Assembly: GCA_900128585.1 (NCBI GenBank)
Contig: LT642567.1
Span: forward strand, 1 to 14,451
Origin: Stramenopiles sp. TOSAG23-3
Taxonomy: Eukaryota; Sar
Direction: 5' to 3'
Length of the DNA: 14,451 nt
Part shown: positions 7,590 through 14,369 of the stretch, piece after piece
How positions within the stretch are numbered: position 1 is the first letter of the stretch
Layout of the letters: every line of letters starts with the position of its first letter
Notes under the pieces: model-generated
Told to the model about the DNA's origin: nothing
What the model saw: the letters and a program-made list of their open reading frames with translations, nothing else
Databases searched by the model: none
Translations under genes and position numbers: made by a program

Positions 7590-7617
7590 TATCGTCTTTT
7601 AAATTTGTTTGTTTTGA

Positions 7618-8619
7618 ATGGAGTTTGCCGAGGAACAAGGTGGCAATGCGGCACATATGGATGAACAGTTTCTTACGAGCCAGTCGGTCTTGTTCACGTC
7701 CTCTCCACCAAAGTTAGTATACACTTGCCGGGAAAACAAGTTGGAGAAAAACGTCTTGGAGACGTTTGTTCAGCTGAACAGGGACGCAGAAACGTTGGAA
7801 TACTTGGAAACATATTGCAGTGGCAAAGAGAGCTTTTTACGGTCGACGATGGCCCACCTGGCGAACTATTTTCTATCTCGAACAGATTCAAACGCGCTGG
7901 TAGGTCGGGGGCAAATGTTTGTCCTCTCGACCGCCCAAATAGAACGGCTTCTCTCCCACGGAAAACCCGGTAACAAGGGAGGTCCTACTGCTATTCTTCC
8001 AGGAGGGAAACCCTTTCAACGCCTTTTGGACATTGGCGCAGGCGATGGAACGGTGACTAAACATTTTTCTCCTCTAGTGAAACACATCACAGTCACAGAG
8101 GTCTCCACGCACATGATAAAACGTTTGGAAGGCTTGCCCTTCGTGGACAGGGCCTGCAATACCGCATCATTGGACCCATTCCCAACCGGCAACGAGAGCG
8201 ATCACTTTGACTTGATTGGTTTGCTAAACGTTTTGGATCGGTGCCATGAACCAAGCACGCTGCTGTACGAAATTCGCAAACGGCTTGTCCCTTCCACGGG
8301 GCGGCTCGTGCTTGCCGTCGTTCTACCGTTTTGCCCGTTTGTGGAAGATGGGACGAAGCAGCAGACCCCGTCCCAAGACTTAAACATGAACGGCGGAAGG
8401 TGCAAAGAAGGCGCATCGTTCGAGGAGTCGGTGAATGTTCTCATCAACAACGTGCTGATCCCACATGGCTTCATAGTTCACTCGTGGAGTCGTTTGCCGT
8501 ACATCTGTGCCGGCGACGAGCGCCAGCAGTATTATGTGCTAAGCGATGCTGTCTTTGTCCTGTCGCACGATGGGGAATTGGGGGAAGAGCGCGAAGACGA
8601 ACTGATGGGGTTAGAATAG
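7618..8619 (+). CDS. METTL9: METTL9/DREV-type protein-histidine N-pros-methyltransferase
   Basis: The protein has 333 residues, starts at ATG 7618 and ends at TAG. METTL9 family members transfer a methyl group from S-adenosylmethionine to the N1 (pros) nitrogen of histidine in His-x-His motifs where x is small. Family hallmarks appear in order: TCRENKLEKNVLETFV (36-51), comparable to the CNREKL segment of animal METTL9; LSRTDSNALVGRGQMFVLS (86-104); SAM-binding motif I LLDIGAGDGTVT (136-147); acidic E161 after strand 2; LLNVLDRC (202-209), matching the family's LNLLDRC; GRLVLAVVLPFCPFVE (228-243); and the C-terminal LPYICAGD and YYVLSDAVFVL (293-315). Length is close to the animal enzymes. 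The N-terminal hydrophobic leader of animal METTL9 is absent, so this one may be cytosolic, or an N-terminal exon is missing. Divergent from the MORN gene and convergent with p23. Confidence 0.93.
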   Translation: MEFAEEQGGNAAHMDEQFLTSQSVLFTSSPPKLVYTCRENKLEKNVLETFVQLNRDAETLEYLETYCSGKESFLRSTMAHLANYFLSRTDSNALVGRGQMFVLSTAQIERLLSHGKPGNKGGPTAILPGGKPFQRLLDIGAGDGTVTKHFSPLVKHITVTEVSTHMIKRLEGLPFVDRACNTASLDPFPTGNESDHFDLIGLLNVLDRCHEPSTLLYEIRKRLVPSTGRLVLAVVLPFCPFVEDGTKQQTPSQDLNMNGGRCKEGASFEESVNVLINNVLIPHGFIVHSWSRLPYICAGDERQQYYVLSDAVFVLSHDGELGEEREDELMGLE

Positions 8620-8953
8620 AACGCTTCTGCTTGCGCAACAAGAAGACATTCTACTGTGGTGAAATATTTTATCGTGTGTGATATGATAAGATAGCACATA
8701 ATTCAGAGAGTGAATTTGATTTTGTAAAAAAACGTTTTTTTTAAGTTGCACAGAAAATGTAAAATAACACATAAAATGTAAAAGAGTAATTCGTAGGATG
8801 TAACATTAAAACATATCTTTAATCCACAACAGGTGGGTACACATCTCAAAACACTTCTCCGTTTAGAATCTTACTTCTTCCCGATCGTTCATGCAGTAGG
8901 ATCTAGCACAACATAATGTTGTTCGTAGGTGTTGAATGTATTTTGTTAATTTC
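8620..8953. other. Convergent intergenic region (shared 3' ends)
   Basis: This 334-base gap lies between the stop codons of two convergent genes. It is AT-rich, with a 16-base palindrome of seven A, CG and seven T at 8726-8741 and repeated ACATAAAATGTAAAA-like strings around 8755-8785. These could serve as 3' end signals for one or both genes. I see no RNA gene. Confidence 0.6.
8726..8741. repeat. A7-CG-T7 palindrome
   Basis: Seven A, CG and seven T form a perfect palindrome about 110 bases after the METTL9-like stop codon, in the shared 3' region. A U-run after a potential fold may influence 3' end formation, but poly-A/poly-T runs are common in this genome's gaps. Confidence 0.45.
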
Positions 8954-9646
8954 TTACTCAAGTTCCGGCATATCGTCCAAGTCTTCAACATCATCGTCCG
9001 AGTCAACCTCGTCTGCGTCTCCGCCCATTCCCGGAGGCATACCCCCCATTCCCGGGGGCATACCTCCCATTCCCGGCATGCCTCCGCCGGCGCCGCCTTG
9101 CATCCCAGCCATCATCTTTTGAAGCGCGGCCATGTCCATTCCGCCAGCGCCGCCTCCGGCGCCGCCCATGCCTGGCATTCCGCCCATTCCAGGCATCCCG
9201 CCCATGCCAGGCGGCATGCCGCCCATGCCTTGCATACCACTCGAATCGACGTCTTTGGCACCATCAAGCTCGTCTTCGTCCACCCATTTGTCCCAGTCGG
9301 CCTTGACGAAGCGTTTCTGAAGGTTTTTGTCCTTCAAAAGGCGCGGCCAGAAGACTTCTTCGTCGTCGTCGTCTTTGGCGCCATCTTCCTGCTTGCGTTT
9401 CAAGACAAAGAAAACGTTTCGTCCACGGACCTCGTACTTGCTGTTTTCCGCGTCTATGTCCTTGAACAACTCCATTTCGCATTCGTACAACTTACCTGCA
9501 CTCTTTGCAGAAAATTTTACAATGTTGCTGTCCACGGATATTTTCTCATCGGTGACGTCAGCAATATCTACCGTAACGTAGATTTCTTCCTTTCGCTGTG
9601 CCCAAAGGCAGGTGGGAATGTTAATTTGCGAGGCAACGGCTGCCAT
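8954..9646 (-). CDS. p23/Sba1-type Hsp90 co-chaperone
   Basis: The protein has 230 residues, starts at ATG 9646-9644 and ends at TAA. Residues 8-108 form a CS (p23-like) domain: INIPTCLWAQRKEEIYVTVDI opens the beta sandwich, and YEVRGRNVFFVLKR (71-84) is the strand pair typical of p23. The family signature follows as FWPRLLKDK (99-107) and DWDKWVDEDE (117-126), close to the WPRLTKEK...DW..W.DEDE pattern known from animals, fungi and plants. Known p23 proteins bind the ATP-closed Hsp90 dimer, slow its ATPase and help client maturation in the cytosol and nucleus. The tail (137-208) consists of repeated GGMPGM and GGMPPGM units, which resemble the GGMP repeats of Hsp70 and plant p23 tails, and ends in an acidic stretch (DEVDSDDDVEDLDDMPELE). 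The gene converges with METTL9. The TPR co-chaperone 3 kb away may work with the same Hsp90. Confidence 0.95.
   Translation of the reverse strand: MAAVASQINIPTCLWAQRKEEIYVTVDIADVTDEKISVDSNIVKFSAKSAGKLYECEMELFKDIDAENSKYEVRGRNVFFVLKRKQEDGAKDDDDEEVFWPRLLKDKNLQKRFVKADWDKWVDEDELDGAKDVDSSGMQGMGGMPPGMGGMPGMGGMPGMGGAGGGAGGMDMAALQKMMAGMQGGAGGGMPGMGGMPPGMGGMPPGMGGDADEVDSDDDVEDLDDMPELE
9023..9236 (-). repeat. Coding tandem repeat for Gly-Gly-Met-Pro units
   Basis: Imperfect 12- to 15-base units encode GGMPGM/GGMPPGM in the p23 C-terminal tail, interrupted by one non-repeat segment (about 9097-9140, MDMAALQKMMAGMQ). Third-position differences between units show the repeat is not a very recent slippage product throughout. 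Confidence 0.7.
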
Positions 9647-10015
9647 GGTTGTGTATGGTACAAAAAATTTGTTTGTAGGTAGGTTAGTAATGATTCGTTG
9701 AAATTCAAATCGTTGTAATGTGCTGAGCTGATCTGGCGCAAACTCGCGGCTTTCCCCAACTTTTGTTTTCTGCCATTCCTCTTTCCTTGTTCCCTTTCAT
9801 TCTTCGTTTGCGTTAATGATTCACTTTTTTTGACTAAAAAAATCCATTTTTTCGCAAAAAAAAAAGTGAACGTTGTTGTAAGTATTTTTTATTCAACCCT
9901 ATCATTATATTAAATGTTGTTGTGTGTCCTTGGAACCGAATGGGTGGCTCGAGGGATGATTATCTTCATTGTATATTTGTATACTTATGTCCTATATATA
10001 TATTGTACTTATTAT
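9647..10015. other. Intergenic region between large gene 3' end and p23 start
   Basis: This 369-base region contains the p23 promoter side (9647-9800), nested A/T-rich inverted repeats at 9820-9870, and most of the left arm (9939-10020) of the long inverted repeat. No gene is evident. Confidence 0.6.
9820..9870. repeat. Nested A/T-rich inverted repeats
   Basis: TTCACTTTTTTT at 9820-9831 is the exact reverse complement of AAAAAAAGTGAA at 9859-9870. Inside the spacer, AAAAAAT and ATTTTTT flank CC and form a second small stem. The non-homopolymer ends (TTCAC/GTGAA) make the outer pair a little better than a simple poly-A/poly-T coincidence. Confidence 0.5.
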
Positions 10016-10020
10016 TTATT
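9939..10020 (+). repeat. Left arm of long inverted repeat flanking the large gene
   Basis: These 82 bases, beginning AATGGGTGGCTCGAGGGATG, are identical to the reverse complement of 14370-14451. The arm ends two bases inside the large gene's coding region, so it contains the TAA stop (10016-10018), an overlapping AATAAA (10015-10020, minus strand) and the putative 3' UTR. Just inside the arms the right copy has nine extra bases of ATT repeat, after which about six bases (TCTTCT) match again. The outer limit of identity is set by the window edge, so the repeat may be longer. Confidence 0.95.
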
Positions 10021-13000
10021 TCTTCTTTTTGTTCTTCTTTTTTGTCTTTGTCTTTGTCTTTGTTCCGTCTCCTTTTTTATGTTTCTTTCTGGACTCCCGC
10101 CCACGTTGGATTGCTTGGAGTTTGGTTGCGGCTTCTTGCTCTTCCATCATTTGCTTTCGTGCCATTCTGCCTCGGTGCAATGCTTGAATTTTTGACGCTG
10201 CGTTGGTGTCGGCGTCCCCGGGCGGTGGTGCTGTAGCAGCCTTAGTTTTGTTCAAACTCGAGACCACGCTCTTCTTGGCCCTCAGTTTCGCAACGAAGCG
10301 TTTTACCCGGAGGGTAGTGCTCAGGGCAACAAACCCCTTCTCTCGCCGTGCCATCGTCGTCAGCGTGCGGTACTTGGACCATGCTTGCTCCAGCTGGTCC
10401 GCCTGCTGTATCCTCAGGTCCTTTTCAATAGACTCGATCATGATGGTAACGCCTTTGACTGCGTCCTCGTTGCTGCTCTTTATGCTCTCCAAGTACTCGT
10501 CGATCTCCTCCTTGGAGTCCTCCCACGCGTCCTTGATGATGTCGTAGTTGGCGATGTTCGTAAGCTCTTTCTCCGACAGGTTCTTGTTTTGGCCATCCCC
10601 TATCTCGTCCATGAGGAAAGTGTCTTCAATATCCAGTAGCATCTCACCCTCCCCCCCTCCCTCGGACGCGACGCCAGGTTTCCCGGCTCCCCCGCCCCCT
10701 CCCTTTCGCATCCGCACCAGCTCGGACAATTGCTCGTCGTTGAACGAGCTGTCGATCACTTCCAGGAACGAGTCTTCGTTGATGATGCCTTTCTCCTGGT
10801 CCACCATCGCGCTTTTGTACAACCGCATCGCGCGCTTCTTCTTGAACTTTCCGGCCAGGTCACCAAGGGCCGCTTTCAGCAGCACCCTGAACTCGTCAAA
10901 CGTTAACCGGCCCTCCAAACCTTCCCCAAAAGTGCGAAAAGTTCGTCGAATCTCCAGGCGAACGGCGGCCGCCTCAAGCTGGCACGACCGCCGCATGATG
11001 CGGACAAAGTACTCAATGTACGTGTACAGGTACACCGACTGGCCGAGAATTGCTTTGTAGTCTTCGCGCGCGTTCTGTCCGAGCACACGTTTGACAAAGA
11101 CAAACTTTCGTATCGGTTCAAGTTTCTCCAACTTCTCGGCCTTCTTGCCGAGGAAAGCCATCGCTTGGAAGGCGCTCCGCAGGAAGGACTCCTTTGGGAA
11201 GTCCAGACCCACGATTCGGGTCGAGCCGATGAACTCTTTTGCCGGCGGCTCCAGAGCGACAGACCGCAAGTCTGGCCAACTGTTGTGGTCGTGCACGCAC
11301 TCGCTCTTGTACAGTGTCGAGCGAGTGAGTGCTTTGCGCAAGTTGTCGAACCCAGAAATGAGGCTGCACTCCAGGGGGGAACCCTCTTTTCGCATTTGGT
11401 GCAACGCGTGGATGCCGCTCAAGGGGCTTCGCTTCACGTTGTGCAGGCATCGAAAGGCGCGGTTCATGTCGACGACGTGGTGTATGTTCGAGTTCCCGTC
11501 GACGTGGATCCCCAGCATCTTTTGCATGAAGTGGATCCTGGGGTGATCTTTCACTTTCTTCATGCTGGCCAGGAATTTCCCCAGCTGCCTGTCCGCGAGC
11601 TTCTTCATACCGTATTTGTGAAAGAACCAGTCCACGATGAAGACCGGTAGGCACTCGTTGATGTCCGGGTCGTCTTTCATCGCGCGGATCTTGTCGGCAA
11701 GGATCATGGCTATTGTCTTCAACACAAGGGGTTTTGGCAGCAGCTTCTTCTTCTTTTTCTTCAACCCCTGGAACCTGTCCAGGCACCTCTCGAGCTCTTT
11801 CGACGCCTTGTCGGCCTTGGAGACGGCGCTCGCTTTTCGCTTCTTCCGTTTCTCCGTCTGGACGGCAACGGACACGAACGACCGCCCGTCGGCGTCGACG
11901 GTCTCCACTTCGGCCTCCTCGCACGGCCCGTTGTCCTCCATCCCCAGCGTGGCAACAGTTGCCGACTTCGTCTTTGCTACTACGCTGGGCTGTTTCGCGG
12001 CCGCCGGGGTCGTTTGCGTGTCCACGCTTACCATGTGGGCATGGTTGTGGCCCATCTTCATCCCCAGGATTCGGAGCGAACCGGACAGCGTGTTGATCAT
12101 GGTTTCCGCGTCCCGCCGGCGCAGCTTTATGTGAACGTCGTCTCTGTCGCTGTGCGGCCACGCCGCGTCCAGCGGGACTTCCGTGCTCGTGAAGTCTCCG
12201 TCCCGGGTGATCGTGAACACTTCGTGGTCAAGGGAGACCAGCCGTCCCCGCTGCAGAACGTTCCGCAGGTCTGCGTTGGAGGTGGCTACCTTTTCCCCCG
12301 CCTTCATCGCCAAGGTCACCCCGTGCAGCGTCACCCACGGCGACACCGCCACATCTTCCACGGGCGCTGCCGCCCCGGCGTCCCCACCGTCCTCGTCCAC
12401 GCTCGTGTCTTCGAGCACGTAGATGTGCATGTTCCTGTTCCCTTTCCCTATCCAGGGCGAGGCCAAGGGGAACTCCTCGTCGCTGTACGTCCCGTACTGG
12501 GCAACGTGGAACAGCTGCCCCCCAATTTTGACGTGGGAGCCCCGTTTCACCATGGAGCGGACGTCCGCGCTCGTGATGACGGCCGCCTCGCCTTCGATCA
12601 CGGTGCCCGTGGCCGGCACCAGCCGCCACTCCTCGTCGTCGTCCGGCTCCATGTCGCTGCCATCGTCGTATTCGGACTTGCACGCACTCTTTTCAATGTA
12701 CAGCGGGATGCTGTACGTGGCCTCGTTCATCCAGATGGCGTTCAGCGGTATGCAGGAGGGGTAAAAGTCCCCCTCGTAGTTCACGGTGAACCGTTTCGGG
12801 CCGATTTTAATTTTTTGCCCACGCGCCAGGACGTGAGTCATGTCGACACTGCTCTGCGCCATCGCGCTCATGTGCGCGATGTCCACGGTCACCCCGGACA
12901 GCTTGACCCACTCCGTCTTGTCCCCAGAGGTGTCGTACTTGTCCAGCTTTGGGGAGCGGCCGATGCTCGTCATCAGGTCGTCGTGCAACTTTTGAAGGTT

Positions 13001-14194
13001 CCGGTCCACATTGGAAAACTGCTTCGACACGAGGAGGCTCTTTCGCTTCTTCAGGGCTTCCTTCGTCTGCTCGTTTGACGCGCTGTCGGCACCGGGTTCC
13101 TGCTGATTGCTGCCCGCGCTGCCACGGCTGAAACTGGTGCGACTCACCGGGACGGCAAGGGCGTTCCGGAGCATTTCCTCTTGTTTTCTATTCTTATTTA
13201 CATGCGCCCCCAGCCGCATCCCTAGTGTCATTTTCTTCGCCGCTTTCCGGAAGAACTTGTTGTTTGCAAACCTGCTGGTGCCCCGGTGCTTGGCGGGCTC
13301 GGACGTCGACTTTATCAAGTTCATGTGCTCCTCGTGCTGGCGTTTGTGCAGGTCGTGCTCTTCTTTGAGCGCCCGCAGCCTGCCCTCGAAGTCTTCCTTT
13401 GCCAGGCTGATGTGGCTGTGCGTTAAGTTCCGAATCTTGTCGAACGTGTTGTTGTACGCTTTCAAGATCCTCGTCATCGAGCTCCCCAGGTGCGGGCTCA
13501 GGCCCTCTATTCTCCGCAGGGCCTCGTGGCAGTACGAATTGTAGAACAGCTGGATCTCCTCTATGTACTCCCAGCTTTCCCGTTTGTACCGCTTGTTTAA
13601 AAAGGCCTCCATTTTGTTGGCCCACTCCTCCACCAGCGCCACGTCCATGCGGCTCCCGTCCGCCTCCAGCGGGGGCAGCACCCGTTCGCTCTCCCCGTCC
13701 TTTACAAAGTACCGATGCTCGTGCGGCACAAGCGTTGCGTCGGCGTTGGGCGCATCGACGTCCAGGGGGGCTCGACCGCCGCCTTGGCGAAACCGGTGCC
13801 GTGACGGTTGAGGGCGCAGCGGCGACAGCGGTGGGCGCAGGGCAAGTATTCGCAGTTTTTGAAAACGGTTCTGTTCCTCCTGCCCCACGGTCTGCTCGTA
13901 CGTGTGCTGGGCCGTTAAAAGCGCCTGGCGTTCAATCCATGCGTCCTCTTCCACCTGCTCTTCCTCTGCTGCCAGCTCCTCCCTCTCGTCTATCACACTG
14001 TTCACTTCCTCAAAATTAGTATCTGACGGGGCACGGTAGCCGAGCGACGGGTCGTGATGTTTGGAAATAACACGTCGTGGGGCCAAACCAAACGGCAGCG
14101 AGGACACCGGCTGCGCGGAATAGTCGGGGTTCACGACAGCCGGCTGCGGCTGCTGCTGCTGCTTCGCCTTTGCGAGCGACAGAAGTTTGTGCAT
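10016..14194 (-). CDS. Large multidomain protein with triple repeat, degenerate EF-hands and IQ motifs
   Basis: The protein has 1392 residues, starts at ATG 14194-14192 and ends at TAA. The frame stays open to the window edge, but upstream of this ATG it runs through AT-rich sequence of the inverted-repeat arm, so the stated start is preferred. Parts in order: Gln-rich start; charged region with helices 60-115; helical segment 185-300; basic linker; three tandem repeats of one unnamed, probably beta-rich domain at about 428-500, 522-596 and 619-693; a disordered linker (700-800); a Lys run 812-817; a conserved-looking helical block 853-896 (WFFHKYGMKKLADRQLGKFL, then KDHPRIHFMQKMLGI); a helical region to about 1080; two degenerate EF-hand loops (1090-1101, 1131-1142) lacking the usual Asp ligands; and two perfect IQ motifs at 1336 (IQALHRGRMARK) and 1359 (LQAIQRGRESRK), followed by a Lys/Thr tail. 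IQ motifs bind calmodulin-type proteins. A cytoskeletal or flagellar scaffold is plausible but unproven. Confidence 0.88.
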   Translation of the reverse strand: MHKLLSLAKAKQQQQPQPAVVNPDYSAQPVSSLPFGLAPRRVISKHHDPSLGYRAPSDTNFEEVNSVIDEREELAAEEEQVEEDAWIERQALLTAQHTYEQTVGQEEQNRFQKLRILALRPPLSPLRPQPSRHRFRQGGGRAPLDVDAPNADATLVPHEHRYFVKDGESERVLPPLEADGSRMDVALVEEWANKMEAFLNKRYKRESWEYIEEIQLFYNSYCHEALRRIEGLSPHLGSSMTRILKAYNNTFDKIRNLTHSHISLAKEDFEGRLRALKEEHDLHKRQHEEHMNLIKSTSEPAKHRGTSRFANNKFFRKAAKKMTLGMRLGAHVNKNRKQEEMLRNALAVPVSRTSFSRGSAGSNQQEPGADSASNEQTKEALKKRKSLLVSKQFSNVDRNLQKLHDDLMTSIGRSPKLDKYDTSGDKTEWVKLSGVTVDIAHMSAMAQSSVDMTHVLARGQKIKIGPKRFTVNYEGDFYPSCIPLNAIWMNEATYSIPLYIEKSACKSEYDDGSDMEPDDDEEWRLVPATGTVIEGEAAVITSADVRSMVKRGSHVKIGGQLFHVAQYGTYSDEEFPLASPWIGKGNRNMHIYVLEDTSVDEDGGDAGAAAPVEDVAVSPWVTLHGVTLAMKAGEKVATSNADLRNVLQRGRLVSLDHEVFTITRDGDFTSTEVPLDAAWPHSDRDDVHIKLRRRDAETMINTLSGSLRILGMKMGHNHAHMVSVDTQTTPAAAKQPSVVAKTKSATVATLGMEDNGPCEEAEVETVDADGRSFVSVAVQTEKRKKRKASAVSKADKASKELERCLDRFQGLKKKKKKLLPKPLVLKTIAMILADKIRAMKDDPDINECLPVFIVDWFFHKYGMKKLADRQLGKFLASMKKVKDHPRIHFMQKMLGIHVDGNSNIHHVVDMNRAFRCLHNVKRSPLSGIHALHQMRKEGSPLECSLISGFDNLRKALTRSTLYKSECVHDHNSWPDLRSVALEPPAKEFIGSTRIVGLDFPKESFLRSAFQAMAFLGKKAEKLEKLEPIRKFVFVKRVLGQNAREDYKAILGQSVYLYTYIEYFVRIMRRSCQLEAAAVRLEIRRTFRTFGEGLEGRLTFDEFRVLLKAALGDLAGKFKKKRAMRLYKSAMVDQEKGIINEDSFLEVIDSSFNDEQLSELVRMRKGGGGGAGKPGVASEGGGEGEMLLDIEDTFLMDEIGDGQNKNLSEKELTNIANYDIIKDAWEDSKEEIDEYLESIKSSNEDAVKGVTIMIESIEKDLRIQQADQLEQAWSKYRTLTTMARREKGFVALSTTLRVKRFVAKLRAKKSVVSSLNKTKAATAPPPGDADTNAASKIQALHRGRMARKQMMEEQEAATKLQAIQRGRESRKKHKKGDGTKTKTKTKKKNKKKK
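10041..10064 (-). repeat. Coding TTTGTC hexanucleotide repeat
   Basis: Three TTTGTC units and a near-fourth (TTTGTT) encode the Lys-Thr-Lys-Thr tail at the end of the large protein. The repeat lies next to the Lys run just before the stop codon, so length variation here would alter only a basic tail. Confidence 0.7.
12115..12913 (-). other. Three tandem copies of an unnamed ~72-residue domain
   Basis: Within the large gene, residues 428-500, 522-596 and 619-693 align in exact register. A Trp opens each copy (W429, W523, W620); an Arg-Gly pair follows 28-29 residues later (R458, R551, R649); a Gly before an aromatic or aliphatic residue comes 17 residues after that Arg (G475, G568, G666); Pro-Leu comes 8 later (P483, P576, P674); and a closing Trp comes 5 later (W488, W581, W679). 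Alternating hydrophobic residues (KIKIG, HVKIGG, LVSLD) suggest beta strands. DNA-level identity is low, so the copies are old. Confidence 0.8.
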
Positions 14195-14369
14195 GGCTGC
14201 TGGTCCAGTTGTCAAACGAACGAGCGAGCGAGCGAAAACAATTTTGTGTAAACCTTTCTTCGGTAGTGCAGACTTTTCGGGTGGAATTGTCCGGAGGGGT
14301 ATACGCCAAGTCGTTTGGAAATCAATACCAGATTGCCGGCGAAAGTAAATATATAGAAGAAATAATAAT
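14195..14369. promoter_or_regulatory. 5' leader and proximal promoter region of the large gene
   Basis: Between the ATG at 14194 and the right repeat arm lie 175 bases. Next to the gene they contain a GAGC/GAAC tetranucleotide run (ACGAACGAGCGAGCGAGCGA, 14218-14237). Further out they become AT-rich with TATATATT-like strings near 14347-14354 and an AATAATAATAATAAATAATAA run around 14360-14380. A core promoter here is expected by position, but no element stands out. Confidence 0.35.

Larger units (their letters stand above)
6930..7617. other. Divergent promoter region between MORN and METTL9-like genes
   Basis: This 688-base region lies between the starts of two divergently transcribed genes. 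Contents: AT-rich sequence next to the MORN gene; a pyrimidine tract at about 7110-7155; an ATGCAAAT octamer at 7210-7217; a TATATAAATATA string at 7224-7235; a CAT/CAC repeat at 7302-7325 running into CCAAT (7324-7328) and the GC-rich CGCTCCGCCCCTCCG (about 7336-7350); and a possible 5' UTR intron at 7444-7589. The element names describe sequence matches only. Confidence 0.6.

Noticed and set aside
8908-8922. 7-base inverted repeat ACAACAT-A-ATGTTGT near the p23 stop codon
   Set aside because: It is short, AT-rich and of a size expected by chance in a 14 kb window; nothing else supports a function.
9023-9236. Regular repeats that could look like a CRISPR-type or satellite array
   Set aside because: The periodicity follows codons for Gly-Gly-Met-Pro in a real gene; there are no spacers of constant length.
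8936-9682. Plus-strand open frame opposite p23, rich in His, Ser and Ala
   Set aside because: It mirrors the GGMP repeat and CS-domain codons of p23 on the opposite strand; the p23 reading has clear family signatures.
11118-13078. Long open frames (347 and 354 codons) in other frames over the large gene
   Set aside because: Arg/Gly/Pro-rich translations with no domain logic are typical shadows of GC-rich coding DNA. The annotated frame carries IQ motifs and phased repeats.
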